DNA from: Dehalococcoidia bacterium
GTDB lineage: Bacteria > Chloroflexota > Dehalococcoidia > UBA2979
NCBI GenBank assembly: GCA_023228765.1
Contig: JALOAM010000058.1
Span: 1 to 17,031 of the forward strand
Direction: 5' to 3'
Length of the DNA: 17,031 nucleotides
A program made the translations under genes and the position numbers. Position 1 is the stretch's first letter. Each line of letters opens with the position of its first letter. The notes under the pieces were generated by a model. That model searched no databases. It saw only the letters and a list, made by a program, of their open reading frames with translations, and was not told the origin of the DNA. Shown in pieces: positions 1-5,597 of this stretch.

Positions 1-272
1 GCCCCGCCGAGCATGTGGCCTGAGGTACCTCCGGCGACCGGGAAGTTCATCATCTGCGCGGCGAAGATGAACGCGGCCATGACGCCCATCAGCGGCACGG
101 CGCGTTCGTTCAGCTGCCGGTTCGCCATCTTCGCCGCAAGCGCCACGACCGCGATCGTGACCACCCACCCGACCGCCGAGATCGGCGTGGAGAGGAATCC
201 GTCCGGGATATGCAGCCCCGGGCCAGGCCCGGTCCCGAGCCCCTCCGAGGCAGCCATCGCGATCGATAACAT
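1..272 (-). CDS. cbiM: Cobalt/nickel ECF transporter substrate-binding subunit CbiM (N-terminal part, cut by window edge)
   Basis: This is the S component of an energy-coupling-factor transporter that takes up Co2+ (or Ni2+) across the cytoplasmic membrane, usually for cobalamin synthesis. About 90 residues are visible; the gene continues past position 1. The family signature HIPDGFLS starts at residue 21, followed by a hydrophobic helix (GWVVTIAVVALAA) and the conserved block AFIFAAQMMNFPVAGGTSGH. The ATG at 270-272 has a strong SD (AGGAGGGG) about 7 nt upstream. It lies 3 nt after the stop of the Fur-family gene, so the two are surely cotranscribed. Oddity: most CbiM/NikM proteins begin, or are processed to begin, at Met-His, where the N-terminus helps bind the metal. 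Here 20 Gly/Pro-rich residues precede that His. A CTG codon directly before it (213-215) could be an alternative start, but it has no clear SD. NikM is an alternative name; the substrate cannot be fixed from this fragment. Confidence 0.9.
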   Translation of the reverse strand, partial: MLSIAMAASEGLGTGPGPGLHIPDGFLSTPISAVGWVVTIAVVALAAKMANRQLNERAVPLMGVMAAFIFAAQMMNFPVAGGTSGHMLGG

Positions 273-275
273 GCG

Positions 276-728
276 CTACTCCCCTCCTGCCAGGCGGGCC
301 TTCCGGCAGGCGCGACAGGTACCTCGGAGCGCCAGGTGGCGCACCCGCGTGTTGAACCCGTAGGACTTGGAGACCTCCCGCTCGATGGCGGGCGCGCTGG
401 CGAGCGTGACCTCGGAGACATCACCGCAGCCGTCGCAGATCAGATGGTGGTGCGACTGCTCCGCCCACTCGAACCGCACTTCCTCCTGGCCCGTGCGGAT
501 CGCCTCCACCAGCCCGACGCTCTCGAGGGCTTCGAGCGCCCGGTACACGGAGGAGCGCGCGATCATCGCGGCCTCCGAATAGTCCCGGTCGATCAGCTCC
601 TGGATCGCCCCCACGGAGAGGTGCCCGGCGTTCGCCTGGAGCACCCGCGCCACCACCGCCCGAGGCACCGTGCGTCTCAGTCCACTCCGGCGGATCGCCT
701 CATCCGGATCGTCGCGTCGTGTGGTCAC
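276..728 (-). CDS. Fur-family metal-responsive transcriptional regulator
   Basis: A 150-aa DNA-binding repressor of the Fur/Zur/Nur/PerR family, normal in length. The N-terminal winged helix has its recognition region around residues 59-74 (SSVYRALEALESVGLV). The dimerisation and metal domain carries the His cluster H93-H95, then CDGC (98-101), H131 and CRAC (138-141). The paired CxxC motifs form the usual structural zinc site. I chose the GTG at 726-728 because AGGAGA lies 7 nt upstream and family similarity begins just after it; the longer open frame lacks SD support. The gene directly precedes cbiM, so cobalt or nickel (Nur-like) sensing is the simplest guess, but zinc or iron sensing cannot be excluded. 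A dyad over its own promoter suggests it represses both genes when metal is plentiful. Confidence 0.9.
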   Translation of the reverse strand: MTTRRDDPDEAIRRSGLRRTVPRAVVARVLQANAGHLSVGAIQELIDRDYSEAAMIARSSVYRALEALESVGLVEAIRTGQEEVRFEWAEQSHHHLICDGCGDVSEVTLASAPAIEREVSKSYGFNTRVRHLALRGTCRACRKARLAGGE

Positions 729-744
729 GAGCAGGTCTCCTGAG

Positions 745-766
745 ATAAGTCGCAGATGCGACGTAT
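745..766. promoter_or_regulatory. Dyad operator candidate for the Fur-family regulator
   Basis: A 22-bp dyad, 9 of 10 position pairs complementary, with core arms GTCGCA and TGCGAC around a 2-bp centre. It lies 17-38 bp upstream of the regulator's GTG and overlaps the predicted -10 and transcription start. Size and placement suit a Fur-family box. The sequence is not the classic E. coli Fur or Zur consensus, so the link is an inference. Confidence 0.5.
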
Positions 767-792
767 GTACGCCTCTCGCCCGCCCATTGCAA
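764..792 (-). promoter_or_regulatory. Possible promoter for the fur-like/cbiM operon
   Basis: On the minus strand TTGCAA (787-792) and TACATA (764-769) are separated by exactly 17 bp. The match to the primary-sigma consensus is modest (4/6 and 3/6). The call rests mainly on position and on the dyad that would overlap it. Confidence 0.35.
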
Positions 793-825
793 CCGGTCGC
801 GAGGCCTCCTGCCCCACTCACGCGG

Positions 826-853
826 AAGGGGCGGGCCATCTGGCCCGCCCCTT
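826..853 (-). terminator. GC-rich hairpin terminator downstream of the exported-protein gene
   Basis: A perfect 13-bp inverted repeat (arm AAGGGGCGGGCCA) with a 2-nt centre begins 31 nt after the stop of the gene ending at 885. There is no T tract, so it may act with Rho or only as a 3' stabiliser. It separates that gene from the fur-like/cbiM operon. Confidence 0.6.
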
Positions 854-884
854 GGACGACGGAACTACCGCCCGAGGGCGAGGA

Positions 885-1580
885 CTAGAGATCCGGAGTC
901 ACGGACTCCTGGTGGTCGTCCACGTCCGGGGCGCCGAAGAAGAAGCTACCGCCGAACGGGAAGCCGCCCTCCGAATGACCTCGCTCAAGCCAACCGCCAC
1001 CGCGGGGCGAGCGGTGCCGGTGAAGCTCGGGGCCGAGCAGACCGTCATCGCTCTGGATGCGCTCGATGATCGCGTCGGCTTCCTCCTGCGAGAGGTTGCC
1101 CTCGGCGACCTGCTCCTGCACTCGCGCGATCGCCTCCGCCTCCCTCGCCTCGCGGACCTCCGTCTGCGCGGCCTCCAGCTCCTCGACGGTGATGCCGAGG
1201 GCTTCGGCGATGGCGTCCTGGTACTCCGCCCGCAGAGCCTCGGCCTCCTCCTCGGTCGTCGGCCGTTCAACCTCGCCGAGCGATTCGCGCGCGGTCTCCA
1301 GCGCCGCGTCCAGCTCCTCGGCGGTCACGCCCAGTGCGTCCGCCAGCGCCTCGCTGCCGTGCACGCGAACCGCGAAGCCGAAGCCCGGCCCGCACTCCTT
1401 CGCCTCGCCGTCAGTGCTTCCGCCCTCGGAGCTTCCGTCCTCGGTGGTGGCGGTAGCCGTCGCGCTGGGAGTCGGGTCGTCCTCGCCGGTCTGCGCCGCC
1501 GCCCACGCCGGTACCAGCGCCGCGCCCAGCAGCACGGCAGAGCCGATACCCGCCACGAAACTCGTCTTGTTGATCTGCAT
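885..1580 (-). CDS. Secreted protein with repeated ALG(V/I)TxEEL helical motifs, function unknown
   Basis: A 231-aa protein with a signal peptide (residues 1-29, Lys near the N-terminus, hydrophobic core, AWAAA before the likely cleavage site). A Ser/Thr/Glu/Gly linker (31-60) follows. Two copies of a helical unit then appear: EALADALGVTAEELDAALE at 77-95 and DAIAEALGITVEELEAAQT at 122-140. A third acidic helix at 155-175 contains GNLSQEEADAIIERI. The tail (181-231) is Gly/Phe/His-rich and acidic, with no membrane anchor, so release or wall association is likely. The ATG at 1578-1580 has GAAGGGG a few bases upstream. Similar repeated motifs occur in exported proteins of Gram-positive and Chloroflexota bacteria, mostly uncharacterised. 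It stands alone, flanked by terminators on both sides. No enzymatic motif is visible. Confidence 0.75.
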   Translation of the reverse strand: MQINKTSFVAGIGSAVLLGAALVPAWAAAQTGEDDPTPSATATATTEDGSSEGGSTDGEAKECGPGFGFAVRVHGSEALADALGVTAEELDAALETARESLGEVERPTTEEEAEALRAEYQDAIAEALGITVEELEAAQTEVREAREAEAIARVQEQVAEGNLSQEEADAIIERIQSDDGLLGPELHRHRSPRGGGWLERGHSEGGFPFGGSFFFGAPDVDDHQESVTPDL

Positions 1581-1696
1581 GCATCGCCCCTTCGTCGGGT
1601 CTGGTGGTGGTGGCTGCCTCGCTCACTGGACCGCTCCAGCAAGGCCAACCTACGAAGCGACGCATAAGGGCCCGGTAAGTAAGAGCGCGCGCAAGT

Positions 1697-1898
1697 GCGG
1701 TGGTCGGACCTCGTGCGTCCTGCGGGGCTCGCACTTCGACAGGCTCAGTGTGAGCGAAAGATTGCGGAACGCCCGAGGCGGATTGTCCTGACTTCTGCGG
1801 AGCCCGATGCGGTTCTCCTCGCACGCCTCTCAACCACCCGCTCACACTGAGCCTGTCGAAGTGCGAGCCCCGCAGGACGCACGAGGTCCGACCACCGC
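1697..1898. repeat. Perfect 60-bp inverted repeat with 82-nt centre (REPIN/MITE-like)
   Basis: Arm 1697-1756 is the exact reverse complement of 1839-1898; the centre is 1757-1838. The inner end of each arm contains CTTCGACAGGCTCAGTGTGA. From memory, this resembles a short repeat seen in intergenic DNA of many unrelated high-GC genomes. The centre has no open frame of interest. I see no flanking target-site duplication and no transposase. Transcribed, it would form a very stable hairpin. Two REP-like units facing each other around a short spacer is the layout of a REPIN, though these arms are longer than usual. Confidence 0.9.
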
Positions 1899-1928
1899 CC
1901 CGCTCTCCACCGCCCGAAGCCCGAACAC

Positions 1929-1964
1929 GCAGAAGGGGCGGGCCACCAGGCTCGCCCCTTCTGC
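1929..1964 (-). terminator. Hairpin terminator after the anchored cell-surface protein gene
   Basis: A 12-bp perfect outer stem (GCAGAAGGGGCG with CGCCCCTTCTGC) and a partly paired top lie 19 nt beyond the stop at 1983. Stem sequence and downstream context resemble the terminator at 826-853. Confidence 0.65.
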
Positions 1965-1982
1965 AAGTACTGCCCGAGGGCG

Positions 1983-2765
1983 TTACGCCCGGCGGCGGAG
2001 CACGAGGCGGGAGCCGACGCCGGCGATACCCGCGAGGGCGACGATGCCGAGGGCGATCGCCGTCACGTTGGTCGCGCCGGTGTCCGACGTGGCGCCCATG
2101 CCGGTGTCAGCGGGAGCCGGCGTGGCCGCCTGGCCGGGGCCAGCCTCCTGCTGCGCGCGGACCGTCAGCGCCCAGACCGAGAAGTGGGGGAGCTGGCAGG
2201 TCAGCGTGGTGCCGGAACCGGAGCACGAGACCGCGGTCCACTGGTTCGTGTCCTCGTCGAAGAACTGGAGGACGACGTTGTTCGCGTCCCCACCGGCCGC
2301 CGCGAGGACCTCCGGGGTGAGCTCGAACGTCATCTCCACCGGCTCGTCGAAGGTGATGTCGTTACCGTCAGCGTCGGTCGCGTCGAGCTGGAAGATCGAG
2401 ATGACGACGGCAGCGCCGTCTTCCACCTCGTCAGGCGTCGGGATGTCGAGCGACGCGAAGATGGCGGCGGTGGCGATCTCGTCAGCGGTCTCGTTGTCGA
2501 AGATCGGCTGCGACGTCAGCGTGGCGTCCTCGGACAGCGCGCCAGCCGGGATCGTGATGGTCTTATCGGAAGCCGCCTGGATGGTGGCTGACTCGCCGGC
2601 AGGGACCGTGGTGGCGGTTGGTGTTGCCGTGGTGCCGGCCGAGGGTGTGCCCGCGGTCTGGGCAAGGGCGGCGCCCCAGGTGCCCGGCATCAGTGCGAGC
2701 AATGCGATCGCAACGGCGACGCCGATGGCAACAACACGACCCGGGTGGTGGATAGCAGCATTCAT
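1983..2765 (-). CDS. Exported, C-terminally membrane-anchored protein with a ZU5-like beta domain
   Basis: A 260-aa protein. A signal peptide covers about residues 1-36 (hydrophobic VVAIGVAVAIALLALM, then GAALAQ). A Thr/Ala/Pro linker (37-58) leads to a beta-rich domain at about 60-203. Its features (TIPAGALSEDATLT at 71-84, PVEMTFELTPE at 142-152, FFDEDTNQWTAV, closing HFSVWAL at 194-200) recall ZU5-like domains of cell-surface proteins. C181 and C190 could form a disulfide. A second Ala/Pro/Thr linker precedes one transmembrane helix (234-251) and a short RRRA tail facing the cytoplasm; there is no clear LPXTG. I chose the ATG at 2763-2765 over one 19 codons upstream because GGAGG sits 5-6 nt before it and the signal peptide starts there. 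It is probably displayed outside the cell; its ligand or partner is unknown. Confidence 0.75.
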   Translation of the reverse strand: MNAAIHHPGRVVAIGVAVAIALLALMPGTWGAALAQTAGTPSAGTTATPTATTVPAGESATIQAASDKTITIPAGALSEDATLTSQPIFDNETADEIATAAIFASLDIPTPDEVEDGAAVVISIFQLDATDADGNDITFDEPVEMTFELTPEVLAAAGGDANNVVLQFFDEDTNQWTAVSCSGSGTTLTCQLPHFSVWALTVRAQQEAGPGQAATPAPADTGMGATSDTGATNVTAIALGIVALAGIAGVGSRLVLRRRA

Positions 2766-2792
2766 ACGAACCTCCGGCCTCAGGATGAGCCC

Positions 2793-2806
2793 ATACGCGC
2801 GCGTAT
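2793..2806. promoter_or_regulatory. 14-bp perfect palindrome at a promoter
   Basis: ATACGCGCGCGTAT is a perfect palindrome 28 bp upstream of the chosen ATG. It covers the edge of the predicted -10 and the expected transcription start. A second small dyad, GTTG-CGA-CAAC (2813-2823), lies in the spacer just upstream. A repressor operator is possible. Confidence 0.4.
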
Positions 2807-2833
2807 CGTAATGTTGCGACAACCTCTAGTGAA
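2805..2833 (-). promoter_or_regulatory. Possible promoter for the anchored surface protein
   Basis: On the minus strand TTCACT (2828-2833) and TACGAT (2805-2810) are separated by 17 bp, each matching the primary-sigma consensus at 4 of 6 positions. The surrounding DNA is distinctly less GC-rich than the genes around it. Confidence 0.4.
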
Positions 2834-2895
2834 AGTGCCTATCCCCTACAAAGTTCATATCGGAATCTCACGCCGTGGCCCGAACATTCGTCCTC

Positions 2896-2915
2896 GTCTG
2901 CTGTGTTCGGCAGAC
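2896..2915 (-). terminator. Weak hairpin directly after the aldo/keto-reductase-like gene
   Basis: A 6-bp stem (GTCTGC with GCAGAC) and 8-nt loop begin 1 nt after the stop codon at 2917-2919. There is no T tract, so this is a possible terminator or 3'-end hairpin only. Confidence 0.3.
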
Positions 2916-2916
2916 C

Positions 2917-3588
2917 TCAGTACGAGTGCACGAGTAACCCGGCGACTTCTCCCGCGTCTGCTGCCGAGGTCACCACGCACGAGATCGCTCGGTCCTCCAG
3001 CAGCGCGGGCGCGTCCATCAGGCGCGCGCGAGCGACCACCCCAGCGGTCGCGTGAACGCTCGAGGGCGCACCACCCAACACGAGCACATCAACACCCGCC
3101 GGGAGATCTGCCGGCAGCCCCGCATCACCATCGGTCGCAACGGCGACAAAGCGCGCCGTACCTCGGCGGCGGACGGCCTCGAGCGCCTCGAGCTGGGCGG
3201 CATCGGGGACACCCGGGAAGGCGATGACGTCGAGGTAGCCCGGGGCATTGCCGTTGCCACCACCGCCCTCGCCCTCCGCGAGGCGCGAGGCGATGGCCTC
3301 CACCTGCGGGCCGATCGCCTCGGGGGGCGGGAGGAAGTCGAGGACGGCAAGGAGCGTGAGCCGGCCTCGGTCGACGCCGGCGGCGCGGATCACGAGGGGC
3401 TCGACATCCTCGGCCGCGTCGCTCACGTCCCAGGCGAACAGCGTCACACCGCCATCGATGGCGGCACGGAGCGCGGCGGCAGCGTCATCCTCGCGCTCGG
3501 CGAGGCTGCCCGCGCCGAGCGTGGCGCGCACCTCCAGCCCGAGCTCCGAGACCATCAGGTCAGTCCGCCCCAGCCGTCGGTATCGCAC
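2917..3588 (-). CDS. Aldo/keto reductase-like protein lacking the catalytic tetrad
   Basis: A 223-aa protein whose N-terminus (RYRRLGRTDLMVSELGLE) is typical of NADPH-dependent aldo/keto reductases with a TIM barrel. The rest is degenerate. Where the family has FDTA..YG, this protein has FAWDVSDAAE (51-60), so Asp54 may survive but the catalytic Tyr is absent. The Lys strand reads LTLLAVLD (77-84) with no Lys. The usual His region reads DVIAFPG (120-126). It is about 80-100 residues shorter than normal, and residues 106-116 are a low-complexity Gly/Glu stretch. The open frame is intact, with a GTG start and AGGAGG 4 nt upstream. It is probably a pseudoenzyme or regulatory relative, or a gene in decay. 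It is divergent from the small membrane-protein gene, sharing a 71-bp intergenic region. Confidence 0.7.
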   Translation of the reverse strand: MRYRRLGRTDLMVSELGLEVRATLGAGSLAEREDDAAAALRAAIDGGVTLFAWDVSDAAEDVEPLVIRAAGVDRGRLTLLAVLDFLPPPEAIGPQVEAIASRLAEGEGGGGNGNAPGYLDVIAFPGVPDAAQLEALEAVRRRGTARFVAVATDGDAGLPADLPAGVDVLVLGGAPSSVHATAGVVARARLMDAPALLEDRAISCVVTSAADAGEVAGLLVHSY

Positions 3589-3604
3589 GCGTCCTCCTGC
3601 CCCT

Positions 3605-3653
3605 CGCGGGAAGTGTCCCGCGCATCTGACCGCGGCTACGATCCCGCGCGGGA
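3605..3653. promoter_or_regulatory. Two related dyads in a divergent intergenic region
   Basis: CGCGGGA (3605-3611) and TCCCGCG (3616-3622) form a 7-bp stem around 4 nt. The same half-sites recur overlapped as the 12-bp palindrome TCCCGCGCGGGA (3642-3653), which includes part of the SD of the following gene. Centre-to-centre distance is about 34 bp, roughly three helical turns. They lie between the divergent genes starting at 3588 and 3660 and may be paired operator sites. The sequences are also GC-rich enough to arise by chance. Confidence 0.4.
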
Positions 3654-3659
3654 GGCCCG

Positions 3660-3836
3660 ATGTCGACCCTGCTCCGGATCCTCGTCATCACCACGATCAT
3701 CGCCATCGCGGCGCTGGTCGTCCTGCGCCCGCAGCGCCTCCGCACCATCGGCCAGAAGGCGCGGCTGATCGGCTACCTCTATGTCATCGCCATCCTGATC
3801 GGCGCCGTCATGCAGCTCGCCGGCTGGCGCACGTAG
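3660..3836 (+). CDS. Small two-helix membrane protein, unknown function
   Basis: A 58-aa protein (ATG at 3660) made of two hydrophobic helices, about residues 3-22 (LLRILVITTIIAIAALVVL) and 36-53 (LIGYLYVIAILIGAVMQL). They are joined by a basic loop (RPQRLRTIGQKAR), which by the positive-inside rule should be cytoplasmic. GGAGG lies 5 nt before the ATG. The glycerate kinase gene begins 20 nt after its stop, so the two may be cotranscribed. I do not recognise the family. Similar small proteins are common and poorly described. Confidence 0.65.
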   Translation: MSTLLRILVITTIIAIAALVVLRPQRLRTIGQKARLIGYLYVIAILIGAVMQLAGWRT

Positions 3837-3856
3837 CGTAGACGTCGAGGATCGCC

Positions 3857-4999
3857 GTGCCGCCCACCCTCCGCGTCCTCGTCTGTCCGCAGGAGTTCAA
3901 GGGCACCCTCTCCGCCACCCGCGCTGCCGAGGTGATCGCACAGGCGGTGCGCTCCGCCCTCCCCGGCGACGAGGTCTTCGAGCAGCCGATGGCCGACGGC
4001 GGGCCGGGGACGGCGGAGATCGTCGGCCGCGCCCGCGGCGGCGTCCTCCATCGCACCGTCGTGCACGACGCCTACGGCGCAACGATCGAAGCGTGGTTCG
4101 TACTGCTCGATGACGGCGCGACGGCCGTGATCGACAGCGCTGCCGCCGTCAGCCTCGCCGCTACCGACGAGGCACGACGAGACCCGGTGCGCTCGACCAG
4201 CCGCGGCGTCGGTGAACTGATCGTCGCCGCTGTCGAGGCGGGAGCACACCGCATCGTCCTCGGCGTCGGGGGGACGGCGAGCTCGGACGGGGGCGCCGGG
4301 GCCGCGCGCGCGCTCGGACTGCGGTTGCTCGACGCGACCGGCGCCGAGCTCCCCAGCGAGGCGCTCCACCTCGTGCGGCTCGCCCGCGTGGAGGCCTCCG
4401 AGGTCCTTCTCCAGCGTGCGCTCGGCGACGTCGACCTGCGGATCGCGGTGGACGTACGCAACCCGCTCACCGGCCCGGAAGGTGCGGCGGCGGTGTACGG
4501 CGCACAGAAGGGCCTCCGCGACTGGCAGGCTCCCGCCCTCGACGCCGCCGTCGCCACCTGGGCCGCCCGGGTGCGCGACGACCTCGGCCGCGAGGTCGAG
4601 GTGCCGGGCGCGGGAGCGGGCGGCGGCATCCCCGCCGGGATCCTCGCAGCGCTGCCGCACGCCACCATCGAGTCAGGTGCAGCACTCGTCGCGGACGACG
4701 TTGGCCTGCGCTCGCTCATGCAGGACGCCGACCTCGTGATCACGGGCGAGGGCGCGCTCGACGCACAGACCGCGTTCGGGAAGGCCGTCGCACACGTCGT
4801 CGCCCTCGCGGCGGAGGAGGGCACACCCTGCCTCGCTGTCGCCGGCGTGATCGAGGCGGTGCCGCCCGGCATCGCGGACGCGGAAGCACTCGTCACGCCC
4901 GGCGACGATCCCGCGGGCGCCCTCGCGGAGCCGGAGCGCTTCCTGGCGGAGGCGACCACCCGGCTGGTCGCACGGTGGTTGGCGCAGCAAGGGGCGTGA
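3857..4999 (+). CDS. glxK: Glycerate 2-kinase (GK-I / GlxK-GarK family)
   Basis: This 380-aa cytoplasmic enzyme uses ATP to phosphorylate D-glycerate, in this family mostly to 2-phosphoglycerate. That feeds glycerate from glyoxylate, sugar-acid or serine breakdown into lower glycolysis. Family blocks are in order: CPQEFKGTLSA (10-20), PMADGGPGTAEIV (44-56), GVGGTASSDGGAGAARALG (136-154), GAGAGGGIPAG (251-261) and VITGEGALDAQTAFGKAVAHV (294-314). Length matches the family (about 370-390). In the second block the usual MADGGEGT reads MADGGPGT; whether this matters is unclear. The GTG at 3857 follows GAGG by about 8 nt. It lies 1.2 kb from the hydroxyacid dehydrogenase/aldolase cluster, separated by HU and a DinB-like gene. 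It may consume glycerate made from a tartronate-semialdehyde-type intermediate, but that link is an inference. Confidence 0.92.
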   Translation: MPPTLRVLVCPQEFKGTLSATRAAEVIAQAVRSALPGDEVFEQPMADGGPGTAEIVGRARGGVLHRTVVHDAYGATIEAWFVLLDDGATAVIDSAAAVSLAATDEARRDPVRSTSRGVGELIVAAVEAGAHRIVLGVGGTASSDGGAGAARALGLRLLDATGAELPSEALHLVRLARVEASEVLLQRALGDVDLRIAVDVRNPLTGPEGAAAVYGAQKGLRDWQAPALDAAVATWAARVRDDLGREVEVPGAGAGGGIPAGILAALPHATIESGAALVADDVGLRSLMQDADLVITGEGALDAQTAFGKAVAHVVALAAEEGTPCLAVAGVIEAVPPGIADAEALVTPGDDPAGALAEPERFLAEATTRLVARWLAQQGA

Positions 5000-5008
5000 T
5001 CGGATCGC

Positions 5009-5035
5009 GTGGCGGCCCTCCAGCGCCACTGTTTA
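5009..5035 (+). terminator. Weak hairpin after the glycerate kinase gene
   Basis: A 6-bp stem GTGGCG/CGCCAC with 9-nt loop starts 9 nt after the stop and is followed by TGTTTA. It is a possible weak intrinsic terminator. Confidence 0.35.
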
Positions 5036-5109
5036 CAGCACTTCGTTACGTGGCCGATGCGCAAGCCGCTCCGTTGAGGGATATTCTGCGGTCGATCGCG
5101 CGGAAACCC

Positions 5110-5139
5110 TTGACAGTCATGGTGATCAGGGGAAATGAT
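5110..5139 (+). promoter_or_regulatory. Primary-sigma promoter for the HU gene
   Basis: A perfect TTGACA (5110-5115), an 18-bp spacer and AATGAT (5134-5139, 4 of 6 matches). Transcription would start near 5146, leaving a leader of about 45 nt before the ATG at 5192. It is the best promoter match in the window. Confidence 0.6.
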
Positions 5140-5191
5140 GACGCGCATACACGGGTGAGCGGCGACAGCCGCCATCAGGAAGGTGAGAGAC

Positions 5192-5503
5192 ATGACCAAG
5201 TCTGATCTGGTGGCCCTGGTCGCAACCCAGGCCGGCACGAGCGCGGCGGACGCCGAGAAGGTCCTGAACGGCTTCCGCGACGTCATCCAGGCGAAGCTGA
5301 AGGCGGGCGAAGAGATCGCCTACCCGGGCCTCGGCAAGTTCAGCCGCGTGGAGCGCAAGGCCCGCACCGGCCGCAACCCGCAGACCGGTGAAGCCATCAA
5401 GGTGAAGGCGTCCAAGGCGCCGAAGTTCACCGCCGCCGCGGGCCTGAAGTCCGTGGTCAACGGCGCCGGCCCGGCCCCGAAGCTGGCCAAGGCCAAGAAG
5501 TAA
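5192..5503 (+). CDS. hup: HU-family nucleoid DNA-binding protein
   Basis: A 103-aa histone-like protein that dimerises and bends DNA. The N-terminal helical half (TKSDLVALVATQAGTSAADAE) and the beta arm with the HU signature (GLGKFSRVERKARTGRNPQT, about residues 46-65) match the family. The arm-tip RNPQTG is present. After the normal end near residue 90 there is a short Ala/Pro/Lys tail (GAGPAPKLAKAKK), a mild version of the basic tails known in some high-GC bacteria. I chose the ATG at 5192 because AGGAAGG lies about 8 nt upstream; the GTG three codons earlier overlaps that SD. It has its own promoter and a strong terminator, so it is a single-gene unit. Confidence 0.95.
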   Translation: MTKSDLVALVATQAGTSAADAEKVLNGFRDVIQAKLKAGEEIAYPGLGKFSRVERKARTGRNPQTGEAIKVKASKAPKFTAAAGLKSVVNGAGPAPKLAKAKK

Positions 5504-5538
5504 CGTCCTCGCGACGCCTCGGCGCCCCGCGCGCCGAG

Positions 5539-5578
5539 CAGAACGGGCCGTCCCAGAGGGCGGCCCGTTCTGTTTGTC
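5539..5578 (+). terminator. Strong intrinsic terminator of the HU gene
   Basis: A 12-bp perfect stem (CAGAACGGGCCG with CGGCCCGTTCTG) whose top can extend by three C-G pairs, followed by TTTGTCTG. It lies 35 nt after the HU stop. It is close enough to the convergent gene ending at 5598 that it could serve both strands. Confidence 0.85.
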
Positions 5579-5597
5579 TGACGGAGGGAGAAGCGAC

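Larger units (their letters stand above)
1581..1982. other. 402-bp intergenic region with long inverted repeat and terminator
   Basis: No credible gene lies here. Reading the minus strand, it holds the terminator of the upstream anchored-protein gene (1929-1964), a 60-bp perfect inverted repeat (1697-1756 and 1839-1898), and about 115 bp that must carry the promoter and leader of the next secreted-protein gene. I see no convincing -35/-10 pair there. Short open frames inside the repeat come from the repeat itself. Confidence 0.7.

Noticed and set aside
336..743. A 135-codon plus-strand frame across the Fur-family gene
   Set aside because: It is opposite to an intact Fur-family protein with both CxxC motifs. 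Its translation is Arg/His-rich shadow sequence.
1745..1966. Short open frames in the inverted-repeat region encoding HTEPVEVRAPQ-like peptides
   Set aside because: Both strands give the same peptide because the repeat arms are reverse complements. There is no SD, so these are translations of the repeat.
4975..5205. A 76-codon open frame between the glycerate kinase and HU genes
   Set aside because: It overlaps both neighbours and the HU promoter, and shows no family features.
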